Assembly (NCBI RefSeq): GCF_001553955.1
Contig: NZ_CP014234.1
Span: 1,984,001-2,048,000, forward strand
Reading direction: 5' to 3'
Source of the DNA: Moraxella osloensis
GTDB taxonomy: Bacteria; Pseudomonadota; Gammaproteobacteria; Pseudomonadales; Moraxellaceae
DNA: 64,000 bases
Both the position numbers and the translations under genes were made by a program. Below, piece after piece: positions 47,307 to 56,887 of this stretch. Below the pieces are notes generated by a model. It did not search any database, had not been told where the DNA came from, and saw only the letters and a list, made by a program, of their open reading frames with translations. How positions within the stretch are numbered: the stretch's first letter is position 1; every line of letters begins with the position of its first letter.

Positions 47307-48007
47307 TGACATTACCAAACATCGATAACGCGTCATTTTCATTAAAAGGCGCATATTTTGTCACAGGTACCGACACAGAAATCGGTAAAACCACCACCAC
47401 CGCGCAACTGGTCAAGAATATAGCTCAGCAAGGCAAAAGTGTATATGCTATCAAGCCCGTTACGGCAGGCATGGAAACCGATGACAACGGTCAAACATAT
47501 AGCGATGATGCAAGGCGCATCAATCAATTTGCCAATGTCAAACCACCGCTGTCTGTCATTGCGCCTATCCAGCTAGCGACGCCTTGCTCACCGCATATCG
47601 CCGCGCAGCTTGATAACGTGACACTCACCAAAACCCAATTAGTCGATACCATCCATAAGTCCATCGCAGCCTATCCTGCCGATGTGATTTTGGTTGAAGG
47701 GGCAGGCGGCTGGTTTACCCCTATTAATGAGCAAGAAACGCTTGCTGATGTGGCAGCCGCGCTCAAATGCCCTGTCATCCTGGTCGTCGGTATCAAGCTT
47801 GGCAGCCTTAATCACGCCATGCTAACCCTACAAGCAATTTGGCAAGCAGGGCTAAAAGTCGCTTTGGTTGTTTTTAACCAATTACAGACCGACACGCCTT
47901 TTGTCGATGCGCAAATTGACTGGTTAAGTCAGCAAATTTTACGCAAGTATCCTGGGCATCAAAACAAGCCACCCTTGATGGTCAAACAAGGCGTTTTAAC
48001 CCATTAA
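47306..48007 (+). CDS. bioD: dethiobiotin synthetase
   Basis: BioD closes the ureido ring of dethiobiotin with ATP and CO2. The 233-residue protein has the P-loop FVTGTDTEIGKTTTTAQL (about 18-35), the substrate lysine in YAIKPVTAGM, the acidic EGAGGWFTPINEQETLAD block and VILVVGIKLGSLNHAMLT. The ATG overlaps the stop of the 40-residue ORF (TAATG). The other biotin genes are not nearby; the mini-ORFs probably share its transcript. Confidence 0.95.
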   Translation: MTLPNIDNASFSLKGAYFVTGTDTEIGKTTTTAQLVKNIAQQGKSVYAIKPVTAGMETDDNGQTYSDDARRINQFANVKPPLSVIAPIQLATPCSPHIAAQLDNVTLTKTQLVDTIHKSIAAYPADVILVEGAGGWFTPINEQETLADVAAALKCPVILVVGIKLGSLNHAMLTLQAIWQAGLKVALVVFNQLQTDTPFVDAQIDWLSQQILRKYPGHQNKPPLMVKQGVLTH

Positions 48008-48024
48008 ATTTTTATCCAATCACA

Positions 48025-48053
48025 TTGCATTTTGGCATAAGTTATGGTATAAA
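48025..48053 (+). promoter_or_regulatory. sigma-70 promoter of rpmB-rpmG
   Basis: TTGCAT (48025-48030) and TATAAA (48048-48053) stand 17 bases apart. The rest of the 301-base gap 48008-48308 is leader; the ORFs in it look non-coding. A leader of about 250 bases before rpmB would be long for a ribosomal protein operon. Confidence 0.65.
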
Positions 48054-48308
48054 TAGCGGCTTTAAATTTACTAGCGATTTTTTGACGCTTGCTTAAAATG
48101 GTTTTGATTGACGCAAGTCAAGTGACTAGCCGTGAGTAGCTAATTTTAAGTGCGCCGCCAAAAGATTAATTATTGATTCAAACTGAGATACTCAACACTA
48201 GAATCGTTGAAACCCTAGCTTTTTTTAGCTTCAATGATATGCGAGATGTGCGAGTATCAGTTGTGACAGGCATGAGCAGCCCTCATGCACACCGATTAGG
48301 AGTAAGCC

Positions 48309-48545
48309 ATGTCTCGAGTATGCCAAGTGACTGGAAAACGCCCAGCGGTAGGTAACAATGTTTCTCACGCAAACAACAAAACCCGCCGTCGTTTTCTACC
48401 AAATCTACACACCCATCGTTTTTGGGTAGAGAGCGAAAACCGCTTTGTTAAGCTTCGCTTGACTACCAAAGGTATGCGTATCATTGATAAAGTTGGTATT
48501 GACCAAGTTTTAACTGATATGCGTGCTCGTGGCGAAAAAATCTAA
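48309..48545 (+). CDS. rpmB: 50S ribosomal protein L28
   Basis: The 78-residue protein begins [21 protein letters not shown] and continues with [16 protein letters not shown] and [15 protein letters not shown], the full L28 pattern. CxxxG is present but the paired zinc cysteines are not, as in E. coli. TAGGAGTAAGCC precedes the ATG. It heads the two-gene operon with rpmG. Confidence 0.97.
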   Translation: MSRVCQVTGKRPAVGNNVSHANNKTRRRFLPNLHTHRFWVESENRFVKLRLTTKGMRIIDKVGIDQVLTDMRARGEKI

Positions 48546-48580
48546 TTTTTGCCTTTTCATATTCTTAGGGAGCAATTGCG

Positions 48581-48736
48581 ATGCGTGATAAAATCAAATT
48601 AGTTTCAACTGCAGGTACGGGTTATTTTTACACCACGACCAAAAATAAACGTACCATGCCAAACAAAATGGAAATCAAAAAATTTGATCCAGTGGTACGT
48701 CAACATGTTGTATTCAAAGAAGCTAAAATCAAATAA
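48581..48736 (+). CDS. rpmG: 50S ribosomal protein L33
   Basis: The 51-residue protein begins [19 protein letters not shown] and continues with [19 protein letters not shown] and ends KEAKIK, typical of the cysteine-free gamma-proteobacterial L33. It starts 35 bases after rpmB with AGGGAGCAATTGCG upstream. A 10+ bp hairpin follows. Both genes make up a standard rpmB-rpmG operon. Confidence 0.97.
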   Translation: MRDKIKLVSTAGTGYFYTTTKNKRTMPNKMEIKKFDPVVRQHVVFKEAKIK

Positions 48737-48771
48737 TTGACTGACACAGTCTATTTGACGCGCTATTTGAT

Positions 48772-48808
48772 AAAAAAGTGGGTAACTCAGGTTAACCCAC
48801 TTTTTTAT
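48772..48808 (+). terminator. terminator of rpmB-rpmG
   Basis: AAAAAAGTGGGT pairs with ACCCACTTTTTT, with inner TAAC/GTTA pairs, followed by T-run. The convergent C13 peptidase gene ends at 48950. Confidence 0.92.
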
Positions 48809-48949
48809 GTCCAAAAGTTTTATGTGCAAAAATTATAAAATCGCTAAAAAATTGGCAGAAAATATCAATTGTTCCTAATCGCTACCGCGATGGATGGTAA
48901 GACGAGTGGCAAGGCATCTTGGCAGCTAAAACAGCCGAAACGGTCTACG

Positions 48950-50416
48950 TTATTTGTGCAGTTGGTGGCTACTTAAGGTATGGGCATCGCTAGTAGCACT
49001 GGCGGCAGTCGATGGCGCTATCACAACCGCAGGTAAGGGTTTAAGACTGTTTTCAAATTCTGGCAATATCGCTTTAATAGCATCACCCATCACCAATTGT
49101 GGCTCAGACGGTTCAAACCCCATCATTTTTTCCCGTTCAGCAATGCGTTTACTGGCGGCTTCAAACGCAGGTTGAAAACGGCGAAGCTTGGGTAAGCTTT
49201 CAGCAAAAAATGCTTGTCCAAAGTAAGTATATTCGGCTTCATTAGAACAGCCAAACGATGATTTGTTCGCCGCTGAGGCAGTAATCACAAGTGTCTCTGG
49301 CGATTTTAACTCATTGATAAATGAGCCAGAATAACAGGCTGATATCACAATGACGCGCCATTTAATGCCAGATTTATCCAATGATTGGCGTAGCCATTTG
49401 GCATCGACATTATCGAGCGCTAGCGGTGGGTTGGACATCTCAATCACCTTATCACCCCCATGCGAGGTCAAGGTCAAAAATAGCACGTCTTCATTGACAT
49501 CCATTTTTTTGGCGATACTTTGCAAAGCGCGTTCAATACTGGTTTTACTAGCAATCGGTAGCGCAGACAGGGTATTGGCGTTGTTAATGAGTTCTACCGA
49601 GCGTCCTGCTGTGCCAAATTGATGGTCAAAGTAATCTTTGGTCAGCTCAATTTCTGACCGGAAAACATCTTGCTCGCCATGACCTGCGACACCCATAAAG
49701 TACCAATCATGTATAGCCGGGCGTTGCGGCTGCACGTTATTTAGCATATCAGCCAGAAGCTCAGGCTGCGCATAAAATGCCGCTTCAGTGACCACGGGTT
49801 CGACGGGGTCAGATTGAAAAATCGGCTCAGATTGCACGTTTTTTTGCCACACACTGAGTACGGCAAACGCACCCAGCATAATCAGGACACGCTCAATCCA
49901 TGACCAGCGTAATTGATTGCCAAAAATCCACAGCAGCGATAATGACTGCCAGACAAACGCCAATACAAACACAATACCAATCGTATCAAACGTCCATTCA
50001 GGTAGCCAGCCCAAGTCTGATATAAACTGAATCAAGCTTTGCACTAGCATCATAAAGGTGTCAGCACACAGCCACAAAATCGCCGGCACAAAAATCAGCA
50101 TGGCATTAAAATGCCGTTTGGCAAGAATCAATCCCGCCACCAACATCACCATCGGCCACACCAAATAACTAATCAGCCCTTGTGGATTAAAATGGGTGGC
50201 ATCTTCAGCAACGAGCCACGAAAACAGCAAATTACTCGCCAGTGCCGTCAATCCAAACAACAAAAACTGCCATACGGTGGGCTTGACCCAATAAAACGCG
50301 CGTTTTGAACCTATTAGCATGTGACCCGTGGCACGGATATTGGCGATGACGTTATGAGAGAAACGTTTGAGCGGGGTTAAATCAAGATCGGTAAGAGAAG
50401 TTGGCAAAATATCCAC
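48950..50416 (-). CDS. membrane-anchored C13-family (caspase-like) peptidase
   Basis: The 488-residue protein has four or five TM helices in the first half (about 48-70, 82-98, 105-133, 144-165, 175-190) and a caspase-fold C-terminal domain. The catalytic dyad is H319 in TSHGGD and C361 in VISACYSGSF, as in the C13 (legumain/GPI-transamidase) clan CD family. The domain most likely faces the periplasm, but this needs topology analysis. The start appears to be a GTG with no good ribosome site. The C-terminal tail (about 465-488) is Ser/Thr/Ala-rich. Bacterial substrates are not known. The gene is convergent with rpmG and divergent from nhaA. Confidence 0.82.
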   Translation of the reverse strand: MDILPTSLTDLDLTPLKRFSHNVIANIRATGHMLIGSKRAFYWVKPTVWQFLLFGLTALASNLLFSWLVAEDATHFNPQGLISYLVWPMVMLVAGLILAKRHFNAMLIFVPAILWLCADTFMMLVQSLIQFISDLGWLPEWTFDTIGIVFVLAFVWQSLSLLWIFGNQLRWSWIERVLIMLGAFAVLSVWQKNVQSEPIFQSDPVEPVVTEAAFYAQPELLADMLNNVQPQRPAIHDWYFMGVAGHGEQDVFRSEIELTKDYFDHQFGTAGRSVELINNANTLSALPIASKTSIERALQSIAKKMDVNEDVLFLTLTSHGGDKVIEMSNPPLALDNVDAKWLRQSLDKSGIKWRVIVISACYSGSFINELKSPETLVITASAANKSSFGCSNEAEYTYFGQAFFAESLPKLRRFQPAFEAASKRIAEREKMMGFEPSEPQLVMGDAIKAILPEFENSLKPLPAVVIAPSTAASATSDAHTLSSHQLHK

Positions 50417-50751
50417 ACTGTTGAAAGGCTGATTCTAAATCGGTAGGAGAGTAGCCATAAAATGATAATACAAAATAGCGATGGGGTGTTAACAACTTTA
50501 TCAATCATTCGTGTTTAGAATCTTAACTATCAACGTCAGCAAAACATACGCCTAAAAAATTAATTTATCTAAAATAGTGAATAAATGAATAAAATTTTCT
50601 ATTAATGTAGAATTATGAAATTATTTATCATAAAAATAGGTTATATGATATAATAAAATATATGGTATGATGGTATTATAGGCTATTTTACTGGGTTTAA
50701 ATGTGGTATGTTTCATAAATAAAAAATGGTATCAAAAAGAGTTTTAGACGG
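50417..50751. other. intergenic region between the C13 peptidase and nhaA
   Basis: The 335 bases become very AT-rich toward nhaA (50560-50740). Candidate -10 sequences abound (TATGATATAATAAAATATATGG), but none stands out and no gene or clear dyad is seen. Confidence 0.4.
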
Positions 50752-51972
50752 ATGATAGTATTTAACCAATTTAAAAAATTTTTGGCACACGATATGGCGG
50801 CGGGTATCGTGTTGGCGTTTGCCGCTGTATTGGCGATGGTGGTAGCAAACTCTCCGATGAGTGACATATACGAGCACTTTTTGCATCTGGCTATTTCGAT
50901 AAAAATCGGCTCATTTAGTATTGACTATCATTTATTACATTGGATCAACGATGGCTTGATGGTGGTGTTTTTCTTTTTAGTAGGGCTTGAGCTCAAGCGC
51001 GAAATGCTAGTGGGCGAACTATCAGACGTCAAAAAAGTCGTCTTGCCTGCGATTGCTGCGGTCGGTGGTATGATGGTACCTGCGATTTTTTATGCCGCAT
51101 TTAATTATCAGCATGCAGATTTGATGAAAGGTTGGGCGATTCCGGCGGCGACAGATATCGCGTTTGCCTTAGGTGTGCTGACTTTACTGGGCAATCGCGT
51201 GCCCGCCGCGCTCAAAGTATTTTTGGCATCGATTGCTATTTTTGATGATATTGGTGCGATTATCATTATTGCGTTATTTTACTCATCGGGGCTGTCCATG
51301 GCGGCACTGGCTTGGGTGGGGGTATGTTTGGTGATATTGTGGCTCATGAATCGCTTTAACGTCACGCGCACCACCGCTTATATAATGATTGGCGTTTTGC
51401 TTTGGGCAGCGATGCTCAAGTCGGGCATACATGCGACGCTTGCCGGTGTGCTGCTTGCGCTATTTATCCCAATGACAGACAACAAGCACCCTGAGCATTC
51501 ACCGCTTGAATCGATTGAACATGATTTGCAAGACACAGTCAGTTTTATTATTTTACCGATTTTTGCGTTTGCCAATGCGGGCATTTATCTCGGTGGTACG
51601 GGGATATCCTCGCTGTTTCACACAGTACCGCTTGGCATTGCCCTGGGGCTGCTACTGGGCAAGCCGATTGGGGTGATGTTATTTAGTTGGCTTGGCGTCA
51701 AGTTTGGGTTAGCCAGCTTGCCTAGCAATGTTGATTGGCGGCAAGTATTTGGTGTGGCGATTTTATGTGGCATTGGCTTTACCATGAGTTTGTTTATTGG
51801 TGGGCTTGCCTTTGCAGGGCTTGAAGTCAAGCCATTTGACGAGCGGCTCGGCATTATTTTAGGCTCATTACTCGCAGGTATATTGGGGTATTTTTACCTG
51901 AAGAAAGTCTTACCAACCCAAGCACTGACACAGCAAGTGAGTAACCCTGATGACCATACCTATATTCGCTAA
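50752..51972 (+). CDS. nhaA: Na+/H+ antiporter NhaA
   Basis: NhaA exports Na+ (or Li+) in exchange for protons at the inner membrane. The 406-residue protein has about 12 TM helices, the motif [18 protein letters not shown] (TM 3-4), the double Asp of the ion site in [14 protein letters not shown], and [15 protein letters not shown] near the C-terminus. Length is typical. There is no obvious ribosome site beyond a GACGG just before the ATG. The gene stands alone with a terminator 42 bases after its stop. Confidence 0.96.
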   Translation: MIVFNQFKKFLAHDMAAGIVLAFAAVLAMVVANSPMSDIYEHFLHLAISIKIGSFSIDYHLLHWINDGLMVVFFFLVGLELKREMLVGELSDVKKVVLPAIAAVGGMMVPAIFYAAFNYQHADLMKGWAIPAATDIAFALGVLTLLGNRVPAALKVFLASIAIFDDIGAIIIIALFYSSGLSMAALAWVGVCLVILWLMNRFNVTRTTAYIMIGVLLWAAMLKSGIHATLAGVLLALFIPMTDNKHPEHSPLESIEHDLQDTVSFIILPIFAFANAGIYLGGTGISSLFHTVPLGIALGLLLGKPIGVMLFSWLGVKFGLASLPSNVDWRQVFGVAILCGIGFTMSLFIGGLAFAGLEVKPFDERLGIILGSLLAGILGYFYLKKVLPTQALTQQVSNPDDHTYIR

Positions 51973-52013
51973 ACTATTTACCCAAGGGCATTGTAACGAT
52001 AAATAAAATGTAC

Positions 52014-52048
52014 AAATGATAGCAACGAATATTGCTATCATTTTTTTA
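52014..52048 (+). terminator. terminator after nhaA
   Basis: Perfect 12-bp stem AAATGATAGCAA/TTGCTATCATTT with a 6-base loop and T-run. Confidence 0.92.
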
Positions 52049-52085
52049 TCCCAATAATTTTGTGGTCAATGATAAGGAAAACACC

Positions 52086-52490
52086 ATGCTAACTAACAAG
52101 ATAAAGGGTAAAAAAGCCGCATGGTTGGGCGGGGGTGTGGCAATAATTGGTGTATTGGCAAGTTGCGCCGGCGTGGCGTACCAATCGCTGCAAAATGGTA
52201 AATTAAGCGATATCAAAGAAAGCATTGAGAGTGTGCCCAAAAAAACGGTGACCCTAAAAGGCACATTTACCCAAAGCTTAGAGCAATCTGAATTTAATGA
52301 CGGTACCACCAAATACCATGTATTTGACCCAAACAACCTGTTAGCCGAGTATGCCAAAGCGCAAGGTCAAACGGGCGTGTCGATTAGTTTACCTGTCTGT
52401 ATTGAAGGGCGAGTGACTGAAAAAGGACGTTACGGACATTTAGGAAAATATCCGTATGAGCTGTGGGTGGATAAAATTTGCCAATCCTAG
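52086..52490 (+). CDS. small lipoprotein, unknown function
   Basis: The 134-residue protein has a lipoprotein signal: basic start MLTNKIKGKKAAW, hydrophobic stretch, then VLASC with the lipidated Cys at 27. The mature part (about 108 aa) has a beta-rich region TVTLKGTFTQSLEQSE, CIEGRVTEKGRYG and ends KICQS with two further Cys. I recognise no family. The ATG at 52086 follows ATAAGGAAA; 18 in-frame codons upstream lie in the nhaA terminator. It has its own ribosome site but no separate promoter was identified. Confidence 0.65.
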   Translation: MLTNKIKGKKAAWLGGGVAIIGVLASCAGVAYQSLQNGKLSDIKESIESVPKKTVTLKGTFTQSLEQSEFNDGTTKYHVFDPNNLLAEYAKAQGQTGVSISLPVCIEGRVTEKGRYGHLGKYPYELWVDKICQS

Positions 52491-52525
52491 ACCAGTCCTA
52501 GATAAGCAGCTTGCCTAACCATCCT

Positions 52526-53563
52526 TCATTGACGATCGGGATCAATTTCAACCAAATCAATGGGCTGGGTATGCAGCGAACCGTCTTGAATCGCGGTTTG
52601 GAGCGGATACTTGATGCGATCTTCGGCGATGATTTGTCGCGACACATGTTGAATCAACTGACGTAACCAACGATGCGCAGGGTGATGCTGTAATAGTGGC
52701 GACCATGCCATCGTCAATTCAAACTCTGGAATAAAAAATGGCGGCTCTTTAATCACGATATCATCATTATTCGCCTGCATGCGCGCCACCCGAGTCGGCA
52801 GCGTAGCAATTAAATCTTTATTAGCGGTGAGCATCGCAGGCATCTGATAATGACGGGTAAAGACACTGATTTGACGTTTCTGACCGAGGCGTTGCAGCGC
52901 CGCATCAATCGAGCCAAGTCCGCCAGATTTTTCGGGATTCACCCCAAAACCTACACCCATCCCTGTTTTAGAGACCCAAACGTGCTGAGCTTTAAGATAA
53001 TTTTTTAGGTTAAAGCGATTGACATACGGACTATCAGCCGACAACAAACAACTAAAAGTATCACGCCAAATCAGCACTTGGTGAAAGCTTTGCGGTACCT
53101 CGTTAAAACGATTAATCGCCAAATCAACCCGACCTTGTTCCATATCTCGATAGGAGACATCTGAAGGCGTTAAGAAGTCCAAAATCACGTTTGGGGCTTC
53201 ACTGCGCAGCGCTTTAACTAGCCTAGGCACCAGTGTCGCTTCGGCATAATCTGACGTCATAATCCGAAACACACGACTTGAGGTATAAGGACGAAACTCA
53301 GTACGCGGCTCTAATAGCTGGGTCAAATCCGCTAACAATTCGCGTACGCGCGGCTGTAATTCAAGCGCCCGCTCCGTCGGCGTCATGCCTTCAGATGAGC
53401 GAATCAACAAGGGATCATTAAACAACTTACGCAAACGACGTAAAATATTACTCATGGCGGGCTGGGTAATGCCGAGTTGCTCAGAGGCTCTGGTGACGTT
53501 TTTTTCTCGAAGTAACACATCAAGATGCACCAAAAGGTTCAAATCCACACGTTGTAAATCCAT
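52526..53563 (-). CDS. LysR-type transcriptional regulator
   Basis: The 345-residue protein has the NodD/LeuO-like N-terminal helix-turn-helix (VDLNLLVHLDVLLREKNVTR, ASEQLGITQPAMSNILRRLR) and the two-lobed effector domain from about residue 95 (SRVFRIMTSDYAEATLVPRL). It has a C-terminal extension of about 35 residues beyond the usual length. It is divergent from aceA with a 451-base gap, so aceA is a natural target, but its effector and true targets are unknown. Its function in glyoxylate-shunt control is inference. Confidence 0.85.
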   Translation of the reverse strand: MDLQRVDLNLLVHLDVLLREKNVTRASEQLGITQPAMSNILRRLRKLFNDPLLIRSSEGMTPTERALELQPRVRELLADLTQLLEPRTEFRPYTSSRVFRIMTSDYAEATLVPRLVKALRSEAPNVILDFLTPSDVSYRDMEQGRVDLAINRFNEVPQSFHQVLIWRDTFSCLLSADSPYVNRFNLKNYLKAQHVWVSKTGMGVGFGVNPEKSGGLGSIDAALQRLGQKRQISVFTRHYQMPAMLTANKDLIATLPTRVARMQANNDDIVIKEPPFFIPEFELTMAWSPLLQHHPAHRWLRQLIQHVSRQIIAEDRIKYPLQTAIQDGSLHTQPIDLVEIDPDRQ

Positions 53564-54014
53564 AAATTATTGTTTGTCTAGTTAAAAGTTAAGAAAAAAA
53601 GGCTAAAAGAGAAAGTTTTAACAGGGCTAAAACCTAGCAATAAAACTTAAGTTATTGATTATATTATACTATATTTTAGATAAATACTAAAGATACGAAT
53701 CATTAAATAGCTAAATTATGAATTAAAGGGTATAGTGCATTCATTCCATTATTTAAGCCAACTTAAAGCTTTATTAGTGCCAAAATAGAATTCTTAATTT
53801 TAACAGACTATTTAATATCACTGTAAGAAATATCACGTATTTTGTTAAAAAAATTGTTAGGCTATTTGGCTATTTCGCTTGTTTCTTAAACATTATTTCT
53901 ATTTTCGGTGTTTAACGCTCACTAAATATTGGCTTATTTAAGACTTTTGCTATTATCACAACACAACAATCATCCTAAGTTTTTTTATCCCACCGTCCTC
54001 AACAGGAGACTGCT
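53564..54014. other. divergent control region between the LysR regulator and aceA
   Basis: The 451 bases are AT-rich with no gene. T-N11-A LysR-type half-sites are numerous in such sequence, so none can be singled out. The region near 53640-53700 contains TTATATTATACTATATTTT, a possible promoter, and AACAGGAGAC just before aceA is its ribosome site. Confidence 0.45.
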
Positions 54015-55604
54015 ATGTCAACTTACGTTTCAGCGATTGACCATATCCGCGAACTAAAAGCCAAATATGGTAACTGGAAAAACATCAGCGAAAATGATGC
54101 TGCGCGTTTGGTTACCCAAAACCGTTTTAAAACAGGTTTAGAAATCGCTCAATACACTGCCGACATCATGCGTCGTGATATGGCAGCTTATGATGCTGAC
54201 AAATCAAAATACACCCAGTCTCTTGGTGCATGGCATGGCTTTATCGGTCAACAAACCATGTATGCAGTAAAAAAATACTTCGGTACTACTGAACGTAAAT
54301 ATATCTACCTTTCAGGTTGGATGGTTGCTGCGCTTCGCTCAGAATTTGGTCCACTACCTGACCAATCTATGCACGAAAAAACCGCTGTGCCAAAATTAAT
54401 CGAAGAAATCTACACTTTCTTACGTCAAGCGGATGAAAAAGTGTTAAACGATTACTTCCGTGAATTAAAAGCGGCGCAAGAAGCAGGTCAAGACACTAAA
54501 GCCATCTTAGACAAAATCAACAATTTTGAATCACACGTCGTGCCAATCATCGCTGACATCGACGCAGGTTTTGGTAACGAAGAAGCGACTTACTTACTCA
54601 CCAAAAAAATGATCCAAGCAGGTGCTTGTGCTATCCAAGTTGAAAACCAAGTATCAGATGCTAAACAATGTGGTCACCAAGATGGTAAAGTTACCGTACC
54701 ACACGAAGACTTCATCTCAAAACTCAACGCGATTCGTTATGCGTTCTTAGAGCTTGGCATTGACAACGGTATCATCGTTGCCCGTACTGACTCTGAAGGT
54801 GCGTCATTAACGCAAAAACTTCCTGTGTCACGTGAGCCAGGCGACCTTGCTTCACAATACTTAGATTTCTTAGAAGTTGAAGAAGTAACTTTAGAAAATG
54901 CAAACGAGTACGATGTGCTATTAAAACGTGATGGCAAATTGGTTCGCCCAACTCGTATGCCAAACGGCTTGTACTCATTCCGCGAAGGCACCAATATCGA
55001 CCGCGTGGTACTTGACTGTGTGACTGCCCTTGAAAACGGTGCCGATCTACTATGGATTGAAACACCAACGCCAGACGTCGCGCACATCAAATCAATGACT
55101 GACCGTATCACTGCGCAAGTGCCAGATGCTAAGCTTGTTTACAACAACAGCCCATCATTCAACTGGACGCTTAACTTCCGTAAACAAGTCATCGCAAAAT
55201 GGGAAAAAGAAGGCAAAGACATTTCAGCTTATGACAAAGCAAACTTAATGTCTGCTGACTACGACAACACTGAGTTGAATACCGCGGCTGATGAACTAGC
55301 GCGTACCTTCCAAGCTGACGCGTCACGTGAAGCCTGTGTATTCCACCATTTGATTACCCTACCTACTTTCCACACGGCGGCATTAAGTACGCACCAGTTG
55401 GCAAAAGGTTACTTCGGTGATAAAGGTATGTTAGCTTACGTTGAAGAAGTACAACGTAAAGAAATCCGCGAAGGCATTGCTGCGGTTAAGCACCAAGCCA
55501 TGGCAGGTTCTGACATTGGTGATGATCACAAAGAAATCTTCTCAGGTGAGATGGCACTTAAAGCGGGCGGCGCCAAAAACACTGCCAACCAATTTGGTCA
55601 CTAA
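54015..55604 (+). CDS. aceA: isocitrate lyase
   Basis: AceA splits isocitrate to succinate and glyoxylate, first step of the glyoxylate shunt. The 529-residue length is that of the long form found in Acinetobacter and Pseudomonas rather than the 434-residue E. coli form. The catalytic loop is VSDAKQCGHQDGKVTVPHEDF, with Cys and His in the KxCGH motif, and IIADIDAGFGNEEATY carries the metal-binding Asp. AACAGGAG precedes the ATG at ideal spacing. Codon use is strongly biased (few rare codons), suggesting high expression. It works with glcB at 19319. Confidence 0.96.
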   Translation: MSTYVSAIDHIRELKAKYGNWKNISENDAARLVTQNRFKTGLEIAQYTADIMRRDMAAYDADKSKYTQSLGAWHGFIGQQTMYAVKKYFGTTERKYIYLSGWMVAALRSEFGPLPDQSMHEKTAVPKLIEEIYTFLRQADEKVLNDYFRELKAAQEAGQDTKAILDKINNFESHVVPIIADIDAGFGNEEATYLLTKKMIQAGACAIQVENQVSDAKQCGHQDGKVTVPHEDFISKLNAIRYAFLELGIDNGIIVARTDSEGASLTQKLPVSREPGDLASQYLDFLEVEEVTLENANEYDVLLKRDGKLVRPTRMPNGLYSFREGTNIDRVVLDCVTALENGADLLWIETPTPDVAHIKSMTDRITAQVPDAKLVYNNSPSFNWTLNFRKQVIAKWEKEGKDISAYDKANLMSADYDNTELNTAADELARTFQADASREACVFHHLITLPTFHTAALSTHQLAKGYFGDKGMLAYVEEVQRKEIREGIAAVKHQAMAGSDIGDDHKEIFSGEMALKAGGAKNTANQFGH

Positions 55605-55625
55605 TCTATCATAGATTGATTGAGT

Positions 55626-55662
55626 AAAAAAAACACCTCACGGCATGTGGGGTGTTTTTTTA
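55626..55662 (+). terminator. terminator after aceA
   Basis: AAAAAAACACCTCA pairs with TGTGGGGTGTTTTTTT (one wobble/mismatch region) around CGGCA, followed by seven T. The tnpB element begins just beyond. Confidence 0.85.
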
Positions 55663-55681
55663 TGTTTATCATCCGTTGCCG

Positions 55682-56887
55682 TAAAACCACCGACTTTAGG
55701 CGGTGGATATAAGGCAACTTGTACACTATAACGCTTGCATAAATTTTGCTAAAATAATTTGCATGAAAACACTCAAGCTACGCATACGAGATAAACACAC
55801 AGCAAAGCTTAACCGCCTAAGCGGTTTAGTGAATTTCGTATGGAACTATGTCAATGCGTTAAGCTACGAGCATCTTAAGCGTACTGGCAAATTCTTTAGT
55901 GCGTATGAATTAAACGAATATACCAAAGGTAGTGGTGAACTGCTAGGCTTACACAGTCAGACTATCCAAGCCATCAATGAAACCCACGCCAAATCGCGTC
56001 GCCAATTCAAAAAAGCCAAACTAAACTGGCGAACCAACAACCCAAGCTCTAAGCGTAAATCGCTCGGTTGGCTACCGTTTAAACAATCTGCCATTAAGCA
56101 TATTGCCACGCACCAAACAGGCAAAAAGGGCTTAAAATCCACCTTACAGCTTAGTTTAGCCAAAGGACAAAAACTAGTCATTGACCTATGGGACAGCTAC
56201 AACCTTAGCCTATATCAAATTAACACACTAGAAATCGTCCAAGACAGCCGTAACCGTTGGTATGCCTGTATCACAGTCAAAGACTATCCCAAGACACAAT
56301 GCGGAACAGGTAGTGTAGGCATTGACTTAGGACTTAAAGACAGTGCTACCGCCTCAAACGGTGACAAGCTAACCATTAAGCAAACGCTAAAATATGCAAA
56401 ACAATTAGCTATAGCCCAACGCTCAAACAACAAAAAACGTATCAAGGCTATCCATGCCAAAATCAAAAACACAAGGCAAGACCTAATCCACAAATTCACC
56501 ACCCAATTAGTCAAAGACAATGCCCTAATCGTGGTCGGTGATGTGAAAACCACCCAATTTAACAGTAAAAAAGGCAAACTAGCCAAATCGGTTTACGATG
56601 CAGGTTGGTTTGAACTCAAGCGACAACTGAACTACAAATGCGAGAACGCAGGTTGCCGTTTTGAAATCGTGAATGAGAGATACACGACCCAGCGATGTTC
56701 GTGTTGCGGTGAAATCACCGCCAATAGTCCGAAAGGTAGAAAATCGCTTGGAATAAGAGAATGGATATGTGCTTCGTGTGGCACATGGCATGATAGAGAT
56801 ATCAATGCCAGTAAGAACATTCTTGCGGTCGGGCTTGACCGTCTTGTAGAAGGAATCCCCTTGCTTTAGCAAGGGGAGGAAGTCAAG
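55682..56887 (+). mobile_element. IS200/IS605-type element carrying tnpB only (IS1341-like)
   Basis: The left end has a subterminal hairpin CCACCG/CGGTGG (55687-55706), and the right end a perfect hairpin CCCCTTGC-TTTA-GCAAGGGG (56857-56876) followed by AGGAAGTCAA; both are the imperfect-palindrome ends used by IS605-type elements. No terminal inverted repeats or target duplication are expected. There is no tnpA (Y1 transposase), so movement would need one in trans. The exact boundaries are uncertain by about 10 bases. Confidence 0.75.
55763..56869 (+). CDS. tnpB: TnpB-family RNA-guided endonuclease homologue
   Basis: The 368-residue protein has an N-terminal HTH_OrfB domain, a central RuvC-like fold with D188 in GIDLGLKDSA and D346 in HDRDINAS, and a zinc ribbon (C312/C315 in CSCCG, C336/C339 in CASCG). 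The usual RuvC-II glutamate position reads VVGDVKTTQF (G259/D260), so the Glu is not where TnpBs such as ISDra2 have it; E305 in IVNERYTTQ is a possible substitute. TnpB cleaves DNA guided by a right-end RNA. ATG at 55763 chosen; the 20 upstream codons lie in the left end. Confidence 0.88.
   Translation: MKTLKLRIRDKHTAKLNRLSGLVNFVWNYVNALSYEHLKRTGKFFSAYELNEYTKGSGELLGLHSQTIQAINETHAKSRRQFKKAKLNWRTNNPSSKRKSLGWLPFKQSAIKHIATHQTGKKGLKSTLQLSLAKGQKLVIDLWDSYNLSLYQINTLEIVQDSRNRWYACITVKDYPKTQCGTGSVGIDLGLKDSATASNGDKLTIKQTLKYAKQLAIAQRSNNKKRIKAIHAKIKNTRQDLIHKFTTQLVKDNALIVVGDVKTTQFNSKKGKLAKSVYDAGWFELKRQLNYKCENAGCRFEIVNERYTTQRCSCCGEITANSPKGRKSLGIREWICASCGTWHDRDINASKNILAVGLDRLVEGIPLL

Noticed and set aside
48173-48355. 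60-aa ORF upstream of rpmB
   Set aside because: It starts after no ribosome site, overlaps the rpmB start and lacks coding-like composition; more likely mRNA leader.
55703-55762. N-terminal 20-residue extension of TnpB
   Set aside because: It runs through the left-end hairpin region; TnpB homologues begin near MKTLKLR.
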